This document shows positions 1-11,288 of a stretch of 64,000 bases of DNA, piece by piece (positions within the stretch are counted from its first letter, which is position 1; every line of letters begins with the position of its first letter). Below the pieces are notes generated by a model. That model was not told where the DNA came from, made no database searches, and saw nothing but the letters and a program-made list of their open reading frames with translations. Position numbers and translations under genes: made by a program. This DNA comes from Cinnamomum chago (lineage: Eukaryota; Streptophyta; Magnoliopsida; Laurales; Lauraceae): contig CP142453.1 in NCBI GenBank assembly GCA_038049695.1, positions 125,401,001 through 125,465,000 of the forward strand, read 5' to 3'.

Positions 1-880
1 CCCAAATTCCAGCACCAGCCTCTTTTCAGTGTCCTTAGCAACACCCAGGCCTTCCCATTGTGAAACTTCCCTTGAGGGCTACCAGAATAGATTACTAGTT
101 CTAATTTAACCAATCAATGCAGCGGAAATAAACCAATCAGACAATTTAGAACTAGTTATCTACCAATCACACACCACAAGAAGGCAGACACAATATTTAG
201 CGTGGAAACCCTATCCAGGGAGAAAACCAAGAACCAGAAATCAAGAGTTCACGAACAATTACAAAATATACTCACAAGCTCCTTTACCTCAGTCTGTACC
301 TCGACCTAAGGACTGTAGTTATTCTTGCAAAGAATCCACTGACACGACATCCACCGCGCCCCGTTCTCCTTACTTAATCTCCTCGCACATTGTCAACCAA
401 GATGATCAATCTTCTATAAGAAAAGTAGAAGCAGCAACAACCTTCTAAAGCAGCCCTTCATAATAGTCTCTCAATGGTTCTAGAGAATAAACTCTCTCAA
501 AGATATCTCTGACTCATATTAATGAGAGTTGTGTGTGTGTTCTTCAATATGCACACCTACCTTTAGGGTTGAGAGTAACACCCTATAAATAGCCTCAAAT
601 TCGTGCCTTAGGCTTAGTGCACAAGGAGGACTCAAACTGGGAAACAATGTCTCAAAAGGAAATAAGTTCGTATAGAAACTGAAGACTTTCCCGAAATCTG
701 CGCACCTTGTCTGATTGATCGGCCTGTGCATCCGATCGATTGGACCATCCAAATAACTGGATGCTTTTTCTGACCGATCGATCGGGCCTGACAGTGTTCG
801 CCGTCTTTTTTTTTTTTTCTCTTCAGCTCTTCTGCGACACAACCACAGTCTATTTTAAAATAAATTAAAAAATACAATTC
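1..880. mobile_element. Retroelement-derived sequence, possibly Copia LTR/leader remnant
   Basis: No gene is visible. Phrases around 115-240 (a 'gcagcggaaat' stretch, then 'tttagcgtggaaaccc' and 'gggagaaaacca') resemble sequence that commonly accompanies Copia-type LTR elements in plants. A TATA-like 'ctataaatag' lies near 582-591, and GATCGATCGG-type palindromes sit near 718-790. I could not find paired TG...CA termini or a target duplication, so the assignment is an impression rather than a structural proof. Confidence 0.3.
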
Positions 881-960
881 AATGGACCCAGAGTTTTATC
901 CAACCCATAAATTAGCCAATAAAAGTACTAACACATTGCCCTCGCTTAGTGTGGCTACTG

Positions 961-1078
961 AGAAGGCTTGGAAATATCTTCCTCCATCAACACAATCAAC
1001 AACTCCACTGCAAGGGTTACAGAGAAGGCTTGGAAATACCTTCCTACATCAACACAACCAACAACTCCACTGCAAACA
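961..1078. repeat. Tandem duplication, 62-bp unit
   Basis: A block beginning 'agaaggcttggaaata' at 961 recurs at 1023. The second copy is slightly shorter and differs at a few bases. Short plus-strand ORFs here are by-products of the duplication and match no protein I know. Confidence 0.8.
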
Positions 1079-1099
1079 TCATGTGCTATGCTGTCCTCG

Positions 1100-2040
1100 T
1101 AGAGGCCGATAACACCTGGGATCTTGGTGATGTGTTGGGCTTCTTTGGGCAGTCAATAATTTGGAAGCGAAGCCATGAAAGATGGTTTTTGTAAGTGTAC
1201 ACCCACAGGATACGATCTTCGGGAGGGTTAGGATTGGATTTGGAGCTGACTGAAACAGATTTCCACTCATCTTGAGTGGCCAAGTGGGAGGGTCTAGTAA
1301 CCCGAATATGATAATATTCCCTCCAAAATTAACATACACATATATAGCCATCCATCACTCAATGGCCATTATTTTAAACCCAAGTTGACGTATTCTGAGC
1401 AATGTAATAGTGAAAGCCAACTCAATCATAGTTTTATTTGGCCTTGTCCACACACAGAGTCTAATGCTGAAGTTTCTTCATCCTGAGTGTAGTGATCCAC
1501 AAACTGCAATTTGGTGGTAACTTTCATGCATCAACAAGGTAAAAAATAAAACAGGCTCGTTAGAATGTGTACTTGGACCACCATCATTCCTTCCATTTCA
1601 GGGCCCAAGCTTCCCACTCAACATTCACACGGCTAGGCCTTCGGTTACGGGTCACACTCACATCACATCGTTAGAATCTCACACAATATTTTTTTTTTCT
1701 AAATGCCTTCCCCCTCAAAATCCTTCCTACTATAATATAATTATACAAAAACAAATTCAAGGCTGGTAAACATTAATGTTGGTGGGAGTGGGTCCATGGG
1801 TGGATAGTGGTGCTCATGAATCAGCCCAAGTCGATGTTAGGATTTAGGCCAGACATAGATCAAGGATTTGGGCCCATTTAATATTTGGGCTGAGCTTTGA
1901 TCAATTGAAAAAAGCTCAACGCTCGGCCCAGCCAGATCAACAAAATTGGTCCAGCATTTGGTGCTTGTAGTTTAGTGTAGTTTACTGAAATTAAACTCGG
2001 CATGGCCCAGTATTGGGCCAGGTATGTGCATGAATTTATA
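1100..2040. other. Gene-free sequence with 'gggccca'-type dispersed repeat
   Basis: No coding signal is seen. About 1795-2045 is rich in 'tgggctgagc', 'ctcggcccagcc' and 'ggcccagtattgggcc' motifs, the same class as blocks near 23900-24450 and 53540-53780. These look like decayed copies of one dispersed family. Class and ends could not be determined. Confidence 0.4.
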
Positions 2041-2044
2041 AACT

Positions 2045-2352
2045 CGGGTGGACCTGGATATTAGTAGAGACGAAAATCAGAAGTAGTTGAAATTTATCCC
2101 TCTCCACAACAAATTACCTCATTTTCATGCTTGGTTGGGGGGAAATTAATTTTAAGCTTATGTTATGAAGATGACTGTAATACTATAAAATTTTGGCTCC
2201 TAAAAGAAATGTTTGGGTTCTTGGTTTAAGATATATTAACTAAACCAATTGATTAGACATGCTATGAATTTCCAATCTTTCATCAATTTTAACCATCAAA
2301 TTGAATGCAAAAAATGAGGGATGAAGAACAGAGAAACGAATCAAGACATAAA
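2045..2352 (-). pseudogene. Relic of an NPF transporter copy (intron 2 plus edge of exon 2)
   Basis: This stretch is clearly homologous to the end of exon 2 and the adjacent intron 2 of NPF gene A (about 6470-6735) and, more weakly, gene C (about 22140-22840). Shared landmarks include 'ccacaacaaatta', 'catgcttggttgg', 'tttgggttcttggttt' and 'aagacataaa'. Similarity stops at about 2352, inside what would be exon 2. The splice donor equivalent to CTTG|GTTTG has become CTTG|ATTCG. This is a broken fourth member of the array, with no exon of useful length left. Confidence 0.7.
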
Positions 2353-3822
2353 ATGAAGTTATTTTACATGTAGGCTAATCCGCCTACATGAGAAAAACGA
2401 AATTATTTTACTAAAATAATAACGCTTGAGGGCTGCATAATTCTCACAATACTCAGCATTAGTGGGGAAAAATGGTGTTGCAAGTGCCAAATATTGTATT
2501 GAAGGGGAACCAATTAAATCACTGATTATAGGGCCTAGGTAAGCCCCATCGACAGCACTGTTCTTTACACTAGAAAGACTAGACCATCCATAAGAGCATG
2601 TTGGTGTAACACATTTATGTGGAAAAGGAAAGAACTGTTTCGGTTTTGCTGATTTTATTTTCTGTTGTTTGATGTAAACAGTGGTCTTTAAAAGGAAAAG
2701 TGCAAATTGTTTTTGGTAAGGAAAAGCAACTTTCTGTGGGTGATTTTTTGCAAATTTGCGCAAAAGCCTTTGCCCTGGAGAGGGGAGGTGATTCTATAGG
2801 AAACCTGGCCTGAAAGTTTCCTGGATTTACATGGAAGTGACTCCCTAGGTTAACCACAGTTGGAATGAAGACAATATAAATTTAATTAAGTACTAATAAA
2901 TAAAGATTTATCACACCTCTAGATTTACCTTATTCATGCCTTACCGTGACGTTCATCTCACCTTTTACTCCCCAACAAATATAAACAAAAATGCCCTCAT
3001 CTTCCACTCGCCTTCCCTAAGTAGGAGGGGTGGAACCCACAGTGGGATCGCTTAAAAAATCAAAGCTGCTCAAAACGAATACCCCACTGTTCATGAGATG
3101 TCCTCAAATTCTACCTACATAAACCAAAACTCGACCCCAATAGGACAACCCATGAATAGGGTGGGCACTTATTATGAGTGGCTCGGATTCTCCTTAGGTG
3201 TGCCCCACTATGGGTTCCACTCCTTCACTTATGGGAAGTGTGGTAGAGATAAGTTAGGAGATCTGGACTTCATCTTAGGGCGTCACCTAGAGAATTCCTA
3301 TCCACCACAGTAAGCCTATCTATTGTACATCTGAGTGACCCCTCCAATTTTTCCTCCAATAGGCCTACAATTATTAGAGTAAAATTTGGGGAACATCTCA
3401 TGCACGTTGAGAAAATTCAACAGCTAAGATTTTGAAAAGGTGGGCCTGATGACTAAGAGACACCCCATGCATAATGAGAGTTTATTTTGAGCGGCTTGAT
3501 GACTGTGGAGCTTCACTATTGAGAAATTTTCAAAATCAAGAATCAGAGGATGTAGAGTCGCTTAAGGCCTTGGCTGTGTTGCTCGACTACTGTTGTCTAT
3601 TTGCATAGTTGGAGATAGAGTCCCCATTTTCTCGTGGATGATCAGCTTCTCGATCCCATATGCAAGCCTCAGTTACTAGGAATTTCTACGCATCTGCATA
3701 GAATGACAACAGTGGAATTGAATGTCATCCATCTATGGGATGTATATTCTATTGTGTGTAAGGGTTCAAATCACCACATAAAACACAGCCTTATATGCAA
3801 TCCTTGCCAACATCTCTCTCCC
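2353..3822. other. Intergenic region downstream of NPF gene A
   Basis: The longest ORF is a minus-strand 134-codon frame at 2359-2763. It has no recognisable domain and I do not call it a gene. The rest is AT-rich sequence. The last 150 bases or so should include the 3' UTR of the NPF gene ending at 3823. Confidence 0.4.
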
Positions 3823-6800
3823 TCATATGGAGGGGACATTTCTCCTCTTCTTCTTATACCTGTAAGAATTGGCAAAATACAGGTAGATGCCAAGGCCAAT
3901 GGCATTGAGCCCTGCAAGCAGCCAATAGAAGTAATCTACATGGGCACGGTTGAGATTGTTCGAAAACCAGCTATCTCCATTGTCTGTTGTGGTCACCTTC
4001 TCAATCACTGAGATGAGAAAGCCACTAATGAAGCTCCCTATGCCGAAAATGCTTAAGTAGATGGACAGTCCCACACTCCTCATCCCGTCTGGCACCTGAT
4101 CATAGAAGAATTCTTGCAAACCAATCATTGCAAACACTTCAACCACTCCAAACAGAACATATTGAGGAAGAAGCCACCACACACTCATTGGAACAGTTGT
4201 TGTCGGCTTATCAATTAGACCTGCATCTCTAGCGACAGCGAGTCTTTGTGCCTCTACAAGGGCTGCAATCACCATGGAGACCACAGATAGAAACATCCCA
4301 ATGCCAATCCTCTGAAGCAATGTTATGCCAGATGGTAGGCCTGTAATAGCTCTGGTAACAGGAACGAATGCTCGGTCATAGATGGGGATCAGAGTGACAA
4401 CAGAAAGACAGATAAATGTCTGGAAGGTTGCAGGTGGCATCTGGAATCCAGAAACTATTCCTCGTTCCATTGTGCTTCCCTGCTTTGTGAAGAATGTGTA
4501 TGACTGAGGGGAAACCACTCCATAAATCAAACAGGTAGCCCAGATTGGAAACAACCTCAGCACCAATTTAGCATCTTCCACCTGATTCATGCTGCATACA
4601 CTCCAACCTTCTTTCAGAGAATCTGAGTTCTCTTTAGCAGCAGCATCTCGGTCCAAAAGGCTGCTTGTTTGGACAAGGTTAAATGCAATACTGTTATTTA
4701 CTTCAAATGGTTAGGAAATGGCTACAAATAGAGTAAATGAATCTTCAACCAAAGCCACTTAGCAAAAGGATCTCATCATCATTTGCACCCCAAGCCATTT
4801 ATCTAATGATTTCATCAAAATATTTATCACATAGACGACCATATCCCACAAGTTTCTGCAAAGTAACGAACTTAAAACCAACCTTCAATTGATGGCCAGC
4901 AAATTGAGAGTAAACAAGGATCATATGCTAATGGTCTAAATGCAACAAAACAGGGCTGACACTTGAGAGGATTAAGATTCTCAGTTGGGGCAATGGTATA
5001 TCCACAACATAAACATCAACATCAATACTTTTGGATCATCAACCATGAGTCCCTAGGACGAACTTGTGACCCAATAAATCATAAATATCCTGAAAGTGAA
5101 AAGATTAGATTTGTGGGAACAAAGTGAAATTACTAAGAGTAATACTAATTCTCTTACTTGAATGGTGTGGTGCTGCTGTGAAGAGGTGCATTTCTTGCCT
5201 CATAATCAAGAGGGAGAAGACACTTTCTATCTGTGGAGGAAGATGGGCCTTGCCGCTTGCGTGCTGCTGGAACAAACACTACAAGAATGCTCATAAAAGG
5301 GTCCTTTTTCTCCTTCACATAATACCGATACGTCTTGGTTCCAAGTAAGAAAACTGCCAGTGCAACCATCATTGAAATGCACGGAACTCCAAACCCAAGT
5401 CCCCAGCTAAGGTTATCTTGAATGTAGTTGAGAATCCAAAGTGAAATAACATTACCCGAACATACTCCAAAATACCACCAATTAAAGAATGAGCTTTTGG
5501 ACTTGCTCTCTTCAGGATTATGCGGGTCGAACTGGTCTGCTCCAAAAGCCTGCACACATGGCTTGTGGCCACCCTCAGCTAGTGCCACTACATATAGAGA
5601 AAAGAAGAAGAAGACAACTTGAAATCGAGTACGGGAAGGGCAAGATGATGTACTTAAGTTTTCAATATCACAAGCTGCTGGTTGAAGGGAACGAAGCGCA
5701 GCTGATAGAGTCAGCAAGCCTAATCCCTGTATTCATCACCATTAAACTAGATGGTATCAGCAAGCGCTTAAAGAAAGATGGTATCAGCAAGTGCTTAAAG
5801 AAATCCCACTATCTTAGGTTCTTGTTATGCTGGACTTGCATTAGGAAACAGTATCAGATGGTTGTTAGTTTTGATTTGATACGGTCCAGTGGCCTACAAC
5901 AGATGGAGGACTTCCTATATCGGAAGATGTTAATTTATCAAGTTGCAAATGGATGATTGATAGTAGAATACAAAAGGCAGTTCGAGAGAGAGAGAGAGGA
6001 TGCATTGATCTTCCAATCCAGTAGCTCTCCATTAGCTGTGAAGGCCATCATTCAACACTATTGGATTTTAAAAACCTTTGGTTTCACATGAACATGATAG
6101 GGAGGTGTTAACTTTATAAGTTGTGCATCTGCTTCACTGAAGGGGCCTGTTTCACTCAAAAGTGAGTCCAAACCCTCTTATGAGGATCACACTCACAAGC
6201 TCGCGTGATCTCCTTAGTGTAACAAATTGAACTCCATAGTGGGGCCTATTTATTGAAAATCTTAATTGCTCAAAAGGAATGTCCTCTACTAATATAGAAT
6301 CCAGCCAAATTTTACTCTAATATCAGTTTGTCCAGCATAGTAGTAGAAATCTAATGGGCGAATTGAGGTCTCACATTTCATGAAAAAAAAGAGTACGGGT
6401 TTAAGGACTTCAGTCTCCTTGCATTATTGGATTTTCTTTTCTTTTCTTCTTTTAATAAAAACTCATCAGTATAGACCAAATCCAGAAATAGTTGACATTT
6501 ATCCATTTCCACAACAAATTAGCTCATTTTCATGCTTGGTTGGAGGGGCTATCAATCAAGCTTATTTTCTTATGAAGATGACAAGAAATGTTTGGGTTCT
6601 TGGTTTAAGATATATTAACTAAACCAATTGATTTGACATAATATGAATTTCTAATCTTTCATCAATTTAATTTAACCATCAAATTGAATGTAAACAATGA
6701 AGGATGGAGAACAGAGAAACAAACCAAGACATAAAGTATGGAAGAAAAGAGGATGGTCCGATAACGTCCCAAATAGGAATCTGCAACAAAAGCTCCCAAG

Positions 6801-7171
6801 AGGGGAAACATGGAGACTGCACCAATCCATGCGTTTACATTCTCAGCTGCAACTGCTGTAGATTGATGGAGCGGCCTAGTAAGATAGCTCATCAGATTAG
6901 AAGATATACCATAGTACGCAAACCTCTCAGCCATCTCCACTCCTGGACACAGGGTCAAGTAATCACTTCAGTGTGATCAGACTGTTGGTTCTTAATAATT
7001 AATAAGATTGTGTGTGTGGGTGGATAGGGGGTTAAATTTTTTCAACCAACCGATGATGAAAGAGGCCGCTCTCCATCCTCCTGTTGTGGATGTGGTTACA
7101 GGGTTTCCTTTGTAGTCCACAGCACCATAAACAGAGTCTTCAAGGAGAGCTTCAGATGCAGAAACAGCCAT
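3823..7171 (-). CDS. NPF5: NRT1/PTR-family transporter, NPF5-type (copy A)
   Basis: A proton-coupled transporter of the plant NPF/PTR (POT) family, expected in plasma membrane or tonoplast. NPF substrates (nitrate, peptides, others) cannot be read from sequence. Four exons with GT-AG borders join in frame: 7171-7051, 6942-6725, 5726-5158 and 4660-3823, giving 581 residues, normal for the family. The start is the ATG at 7171; an upstream in-frame ATG at 7198 adds only an Arg-rich stub. Visible features: [11 protein letters not shown], then the E43-x-x-E46-R47 motif of TM1 linked to proton coupling; [15 protein letters not shown]; the long charged loop ending exon 3; and the conserved tail block [14 protein letters not shown]. 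Exon 1-2 wording ([16 protein letters not shown]) is closest to NPF5.10-like proteins as I remember them. No lesion was seen. It is the first intact copy of a tandem minus-strand array with copies B and C. Confidence 0.9.
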
Positions 7172-8550
7172 CTTTCTTCTTCTCCTCCTAACAAGCAAAC
7201 AAAATTACTAGTTTCCTAGAAAATCCTTTCTCTAGCTCTTAGAAAAAGCAGATACTACGAGAGATTTTCCTCTTTACTTCCTGTTTGTTTGAGGACAGGG
7301 AGGAATAAGATATCACAAGAAAGTGACGACTGGAAAACATTTTTTTTTTCCTTTTGTTGTCTCACCATTTGAATCCACTCTAGCACGCTTTCTGACTTTC
7401 TGCCATTGGGAATTTGGATTGGGGTGCATCTGTCTGGGTACATCTAAAGGCGGATGTGTTTTTACTCAATGAAGATGCCCATATTTCAAAGTCTTGTTAC
7501 TTTTGTGATTTGAAAGGTTTGGAAATATGTGCATCTTCAAAAATACATCTGCCTGGGTTACACCCAAACGCACCAGCCTCAAATAAAGAGGGTGTCAACT
7601 TCCAAGATTCGAGAAAAAATTAAAGTACCACACCTTATGTGCGGTCCAGATTCTCCCACGTAAGCTCTACTGGGGGGAGATATTTTGTCCCCTAAAGCTT
7701 CCAACTCTCCCTTATCTCACACGCTCCTCTCGAATGCGATTGGAGACTTCAAGATGAAGTGGGCCCCACAAAAATATATATGATTGACCTTTGGACTCTG
7801 TGATCCCGACACCACGTGGCGATAGATCCAAAGCCCTTGCTGAAACGTGGGACCCACTCCTAATCCCCCAAGTTTTTTTAGAAAAGAAGAAAAAAAATCA
7901 TTGATTATGTTTAATTAGAAAAAAAATTATAATCTGGATTGTTTTTTTTTTATTGAAAGGCAGGTCCAAATTCATCGCAGCCGTACGTTTAAAGATTGGG
8001 TGGTTGTGATTTTTTTTCTTGACCGTTGCTTTTTGTAGAATTGTCAAAAAAAACATCCATGAGTGAGATTTCAAAGACAAATTAAAAACTGACCTCTCCT
8101 AGAGTTGTGGGGCCCACCCTTATTGAAAATGAGATGAGAGATCTTATAGATGACGACATTATTATGATCAGAGTTTCACCTGCAAATCAAAGCCATCCAT
8201 CAAGTGGGGCCAACAGTGGGATTGAAATTCCTTGCATCTTATCCTACCAGTCACCCTATTGAGCGGCTAGGATCTTCTCCGGCCATTTATGGTTTCTATT
8301 AAACCAGTGGATGACAATTTTAGGCCATTGATACAATGGGCCCATTTTTTTAACCTAAATATTGAGTTATGAAAATTTGGATTACAATCTAAGAATATGA
8401 TGATCATGACCCATTTCATGAATGTTATCCTAATTTCGTATCATACAAACCATTTAACTTCACAATATATTGATTTAGGTAACCTGGGTTTTTGTATGTA
8501 TGGTGAATTGAAGTAAAGTGAAGTGAATCATCAAATCAAAAGAGAATAAA
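7172..8550. other. Upstream region of NPF copy A
   Basis: It should hold the 5' UTR and promoter of the NPF gene starting at 7171. I could not pick one convincing TATA box. About 7640-8300 carries 'gtggggcccaccc' and 'gtgggacccactcc' style motifs typical of dispersed repeats, plus homopolymer A and T runs. No other gene was seen. Confidence 0.35.
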
Positions 8551-8551
8551 A

Positions 8552-8715
8552 TATAGGGTGTGAGTTACTTTATATTTTTCTATTATCATGGTCCGATTAA
8601 ATTTTTGTACTTTATATATTTTTATTTTTTTTAAATCTTTGTTTAAATATTTTACATGGAATGTCATTCGTACGCTGGCAGATTATCAGAGGATGAAACA
8701 GGCATTATGATTGAT
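8552..8715 (+). mobile_element. Deletion-derivative fragment of the neighbouring Mutator-like element
   Basis: About 8560-8640 resembles the inner edge of the MULE left terminal repeat (compare 'attatcatggtccg' at 8582 with the same words near 10346). It runs straight into 8652-8715, a 64-bp near-identical copy (one mismatch seen) of transposase codons at 11577-11640. In the full element these parts are over 1.2 kb apart, so this is an internally deleted copy. Sequence to about 10126 may belong to the same derivative. Confidence 0.6.
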
Positions 8716-10125
8716 TGGGAATCTTTGAGTGGGAAGCTTTTAACTCACTAAAATTCAAAAAAAAAAAAAAAACATCTATAGAAAGTTTTAACCCCACTGA
8801 AATTTAAAAACAATCTTATGGGAAGATTTTAAGCCAACTTAATTTAAGAGTTTGACTTGAAAGAGAGAAAATGGCTTATAAATTTTTGACCCTTTTGTAA
8901 CATCCAATTAAGATAAACCATGTACTTTTGTGTCATGGGCAGCCCAATAATTTTAAATGGCTTATAAATTTAAATGGATTTGCCTTAACTCATAGGAAGC
9001 TCAAATAGTATTTTTATCTTAGATTCTTTTATTTGTATTCTTTTCCCCTCATTTTTCTAATACTAAATATTTGAAGGTAGGGTAAGGGCCTAAAAATTAC
9101 AGCCCCCCATGTGAAAGTCGAAGGTTTTTGCTCGGTTAAGCCCGATCTGCAAATGAGGGTAGGATAAGAGCTTAACCTCAGCCCGGCCTGGGTCATAGCC
9201 CTAGCTGCAAGGTCGCGGAAGATAAGTATTTTTTGTCCCCACTGACTTAAATTCCTGGAGCCGCCCCTGGTTCCCATCTTGTGTAACTCGGTTTTCTTCT
9301 AGCTAGAAAGTGCGATAGAGGGTTTGAATTAAAAGGAAAGCGGGAGAGAGTATTCACAAAAGAGGAAAACAAAATGAAAAACATTATCATACTAATGTTG
9401 ACTCTAAAACCACTTACTTTAGTTTAGCGTTAAAGGTAAAGGTAAAGTTGAAGTTGTTAGGAAAATTGTGTGGCCCATTTCTCATTGGGCCAACATCAGA
9501 TCGAGTCCGGCCTTTCAACAAGTCTTGATCTTATTAAGTCAAATAAAGATCAAACTCTTGGTAGTATAGTTTAGAACAATCTGACAGAATTTTCATGCTG
9601 ATTAGGAGATATGGGATTTTTGGAGGGATAGAGTCCGTAGTAGTACTGACTCCTAGAAATTACTCTAAATAAATGAGATGGAAACTTGATTATCGAGTGA
9701 ATTTTGAAAGCATTTGAAGAGAGTTTTTAGATTTACCTCACAACTCTTGATCACCCTCTTTTATTTTTTTCCTCCCATATGTTTTTCCTTCTCTACGACA
9801 TAAGAACAAAAAGAGGACACGTTGGTTCGTCTCGGTTCACGCGTCAAAACTCTTGCATCGGGACGCGTGCGGAAGGAAATGTGTGGTTTCTTTTTTCCGT
9901 TGCGCAATGGAAAAAAAAACAAAAAAACAAAAATGTACGGAAAACACAACTGGCGTCATCTGCTTCTCCTTACAAAGAGAATTTTTTTCAATTTTTATTA
10001 TCACTCCCATGCTCGTCTAGGGAATCGTGCAATAAGCGTCTGCTTTTTTAATGCGTTTGAAAGTCATATCATTCAACTGACAGCTTAAAAAATCGTGCAT
10101 TTCTATGCAGCAATATTGCATCTGC
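8716..10125. other. Gene-free AT-rich stretch before the MULE
   Basis: No credible gene; short ORFs at 9029-10088 are in low-complexity or repeat sequence. The last 75 bases (10050-10126) are a direct-orientation copy of the right end of the Mutator-like element, so part of this stretch may be the body of an internally deleted derivative. Confidence 0.35.
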
Positions 10126-10135
10126 CTTTAGAATT

Positions 10136-10363
10136 AGTCGCATCTGTATATGCACATTTTTTTAAGTTTGTCGGTTGAAATTTTTTTATTTAAATTTTCA
10201 AACACATTTTTTCTCTCTTTTCTGTATGAATAATTACGAGAGATTTGACTTTTCATTTAAAAATGACAAGTGAGTAAATGTCTTATCTGATGGGAGGCTT
10301 ATCAAATATTTTTTTATTAAATCTTTTTTTACTTTATTTTTTTTATTATCATGGTCCGGTTAA
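10136..10363 (+). repeat. MULE left terminal inverted repeat
   Basis: Pairs with 14590-14821 on the opposite strand over roughly 230 bases with indels. The outer part is hard to delimit because the sequence just outside (10055-10100) is itself an inverted copy of 10150-10202. Confidence 0.7.
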
Positions 10364-10439
10364 ACTTGTGTACTTTATATTTTTTTGTTTAAATTATTTT
10401 TTGTGTACTTTATATTTTTTTGTTTTTTTGTGTACTTCA

Positions 10440-10800
10440 TTGATTCAATGAAATAATAAATAGATTCTTGGCCTTTATAATTATTCATAGAAATCTTTGG
10501 ACGAAATTTCCAAAAAAATTATTCATGACACATGTAAGACCATTTTCAAGTTAATAATTATTATTATATTCCTGACATTTGCAACACCATTTTTCATAGA
10601 AATAATTAGGAAATTCCTGACATTTGAATTTTTTATACAAATAATGAGTACATTCTTGACACTTTACAATTTTGGTTTGAAATAGTTAGTGGATTACTGA
10701 CATTTGCAATTTCTCAATGAAATAATAAGTAGATTCTTGACCTTTGTAATTATTCATAGAAATAATTAGTGGATTTCTGACATTGGTTAACATGCAATGT
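10440..10800. repeat. Degenerate tandem repeats, AT-rich, about 70-bp period
   Basis: Variants of 'agattcttgacctttgtaa', 'ttattcatagaaataatt' and 'ggatttctgacatttg' recur several times between the left TIR and the transposase region. They are subterminal noncoding DNA of the MULE. Confidence 0.55.
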
Positions 10801-10816
10801 TCTTAACCTTTTTTGT

Positions 10817-10892
10817 AGTAGCCTATCTTGATCGCATACTCTATAAATACTACTAGTAGTCTATCTTGATCGCATACTCTATAAATACTACT
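10817..10892 (+). promoter_or_regulatory. Duplicated 38-bp block, each with a TATA box (MULE promoter)
   Basis: Two adjacent 38-bp units (10817-10854 and 10855-10892) differ by one visible base. Each carries 'ctctataaatact', a good plant TATA box. They lie about 400 bases before the first recognisable transposase codons, so they are the likely promoter of that gene. This is inference from position. Confidence 0.55.
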
Positions 10893-11288
10893 TCTTTGGA
10901 CGAAATTTTCCCAAAAATTATTTATTCTTTTCTCAACTTCTCTAATCTACATTTCTGGTTTTCTCAATTCTCTTATCCCTTCGGATACTATTTGGTATTA
11001 TGGACGAACGTATTAAGTTATGGGGCAAAGATTTACGCTTGTCAAGTTATTCGACCGAGGTAAATTTTTGTTTAATATAATACTAACTAATTGTTGACTA
11101 AATACGCACTAATTTTGCTAGTTAATGTGAAACAGGATGACAATGCGAAATGATTACAACAACATAAAAAAATATTCAAGTTCAAACTGATTATACGGAG
11201 CAGTTTACAACTAATATGGTATAATTAAAATTTTTATTTCTTAGTCATTTAAATCTGAATAAATACTAATTACTTTTTTCATTCTTAG

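Noticed and set aside
2359-2763. 134-codon minus-strand ORF
   Set aside because: No recognisable domain or start context, and it begins at the break of the NPF relic. Left uncalled.
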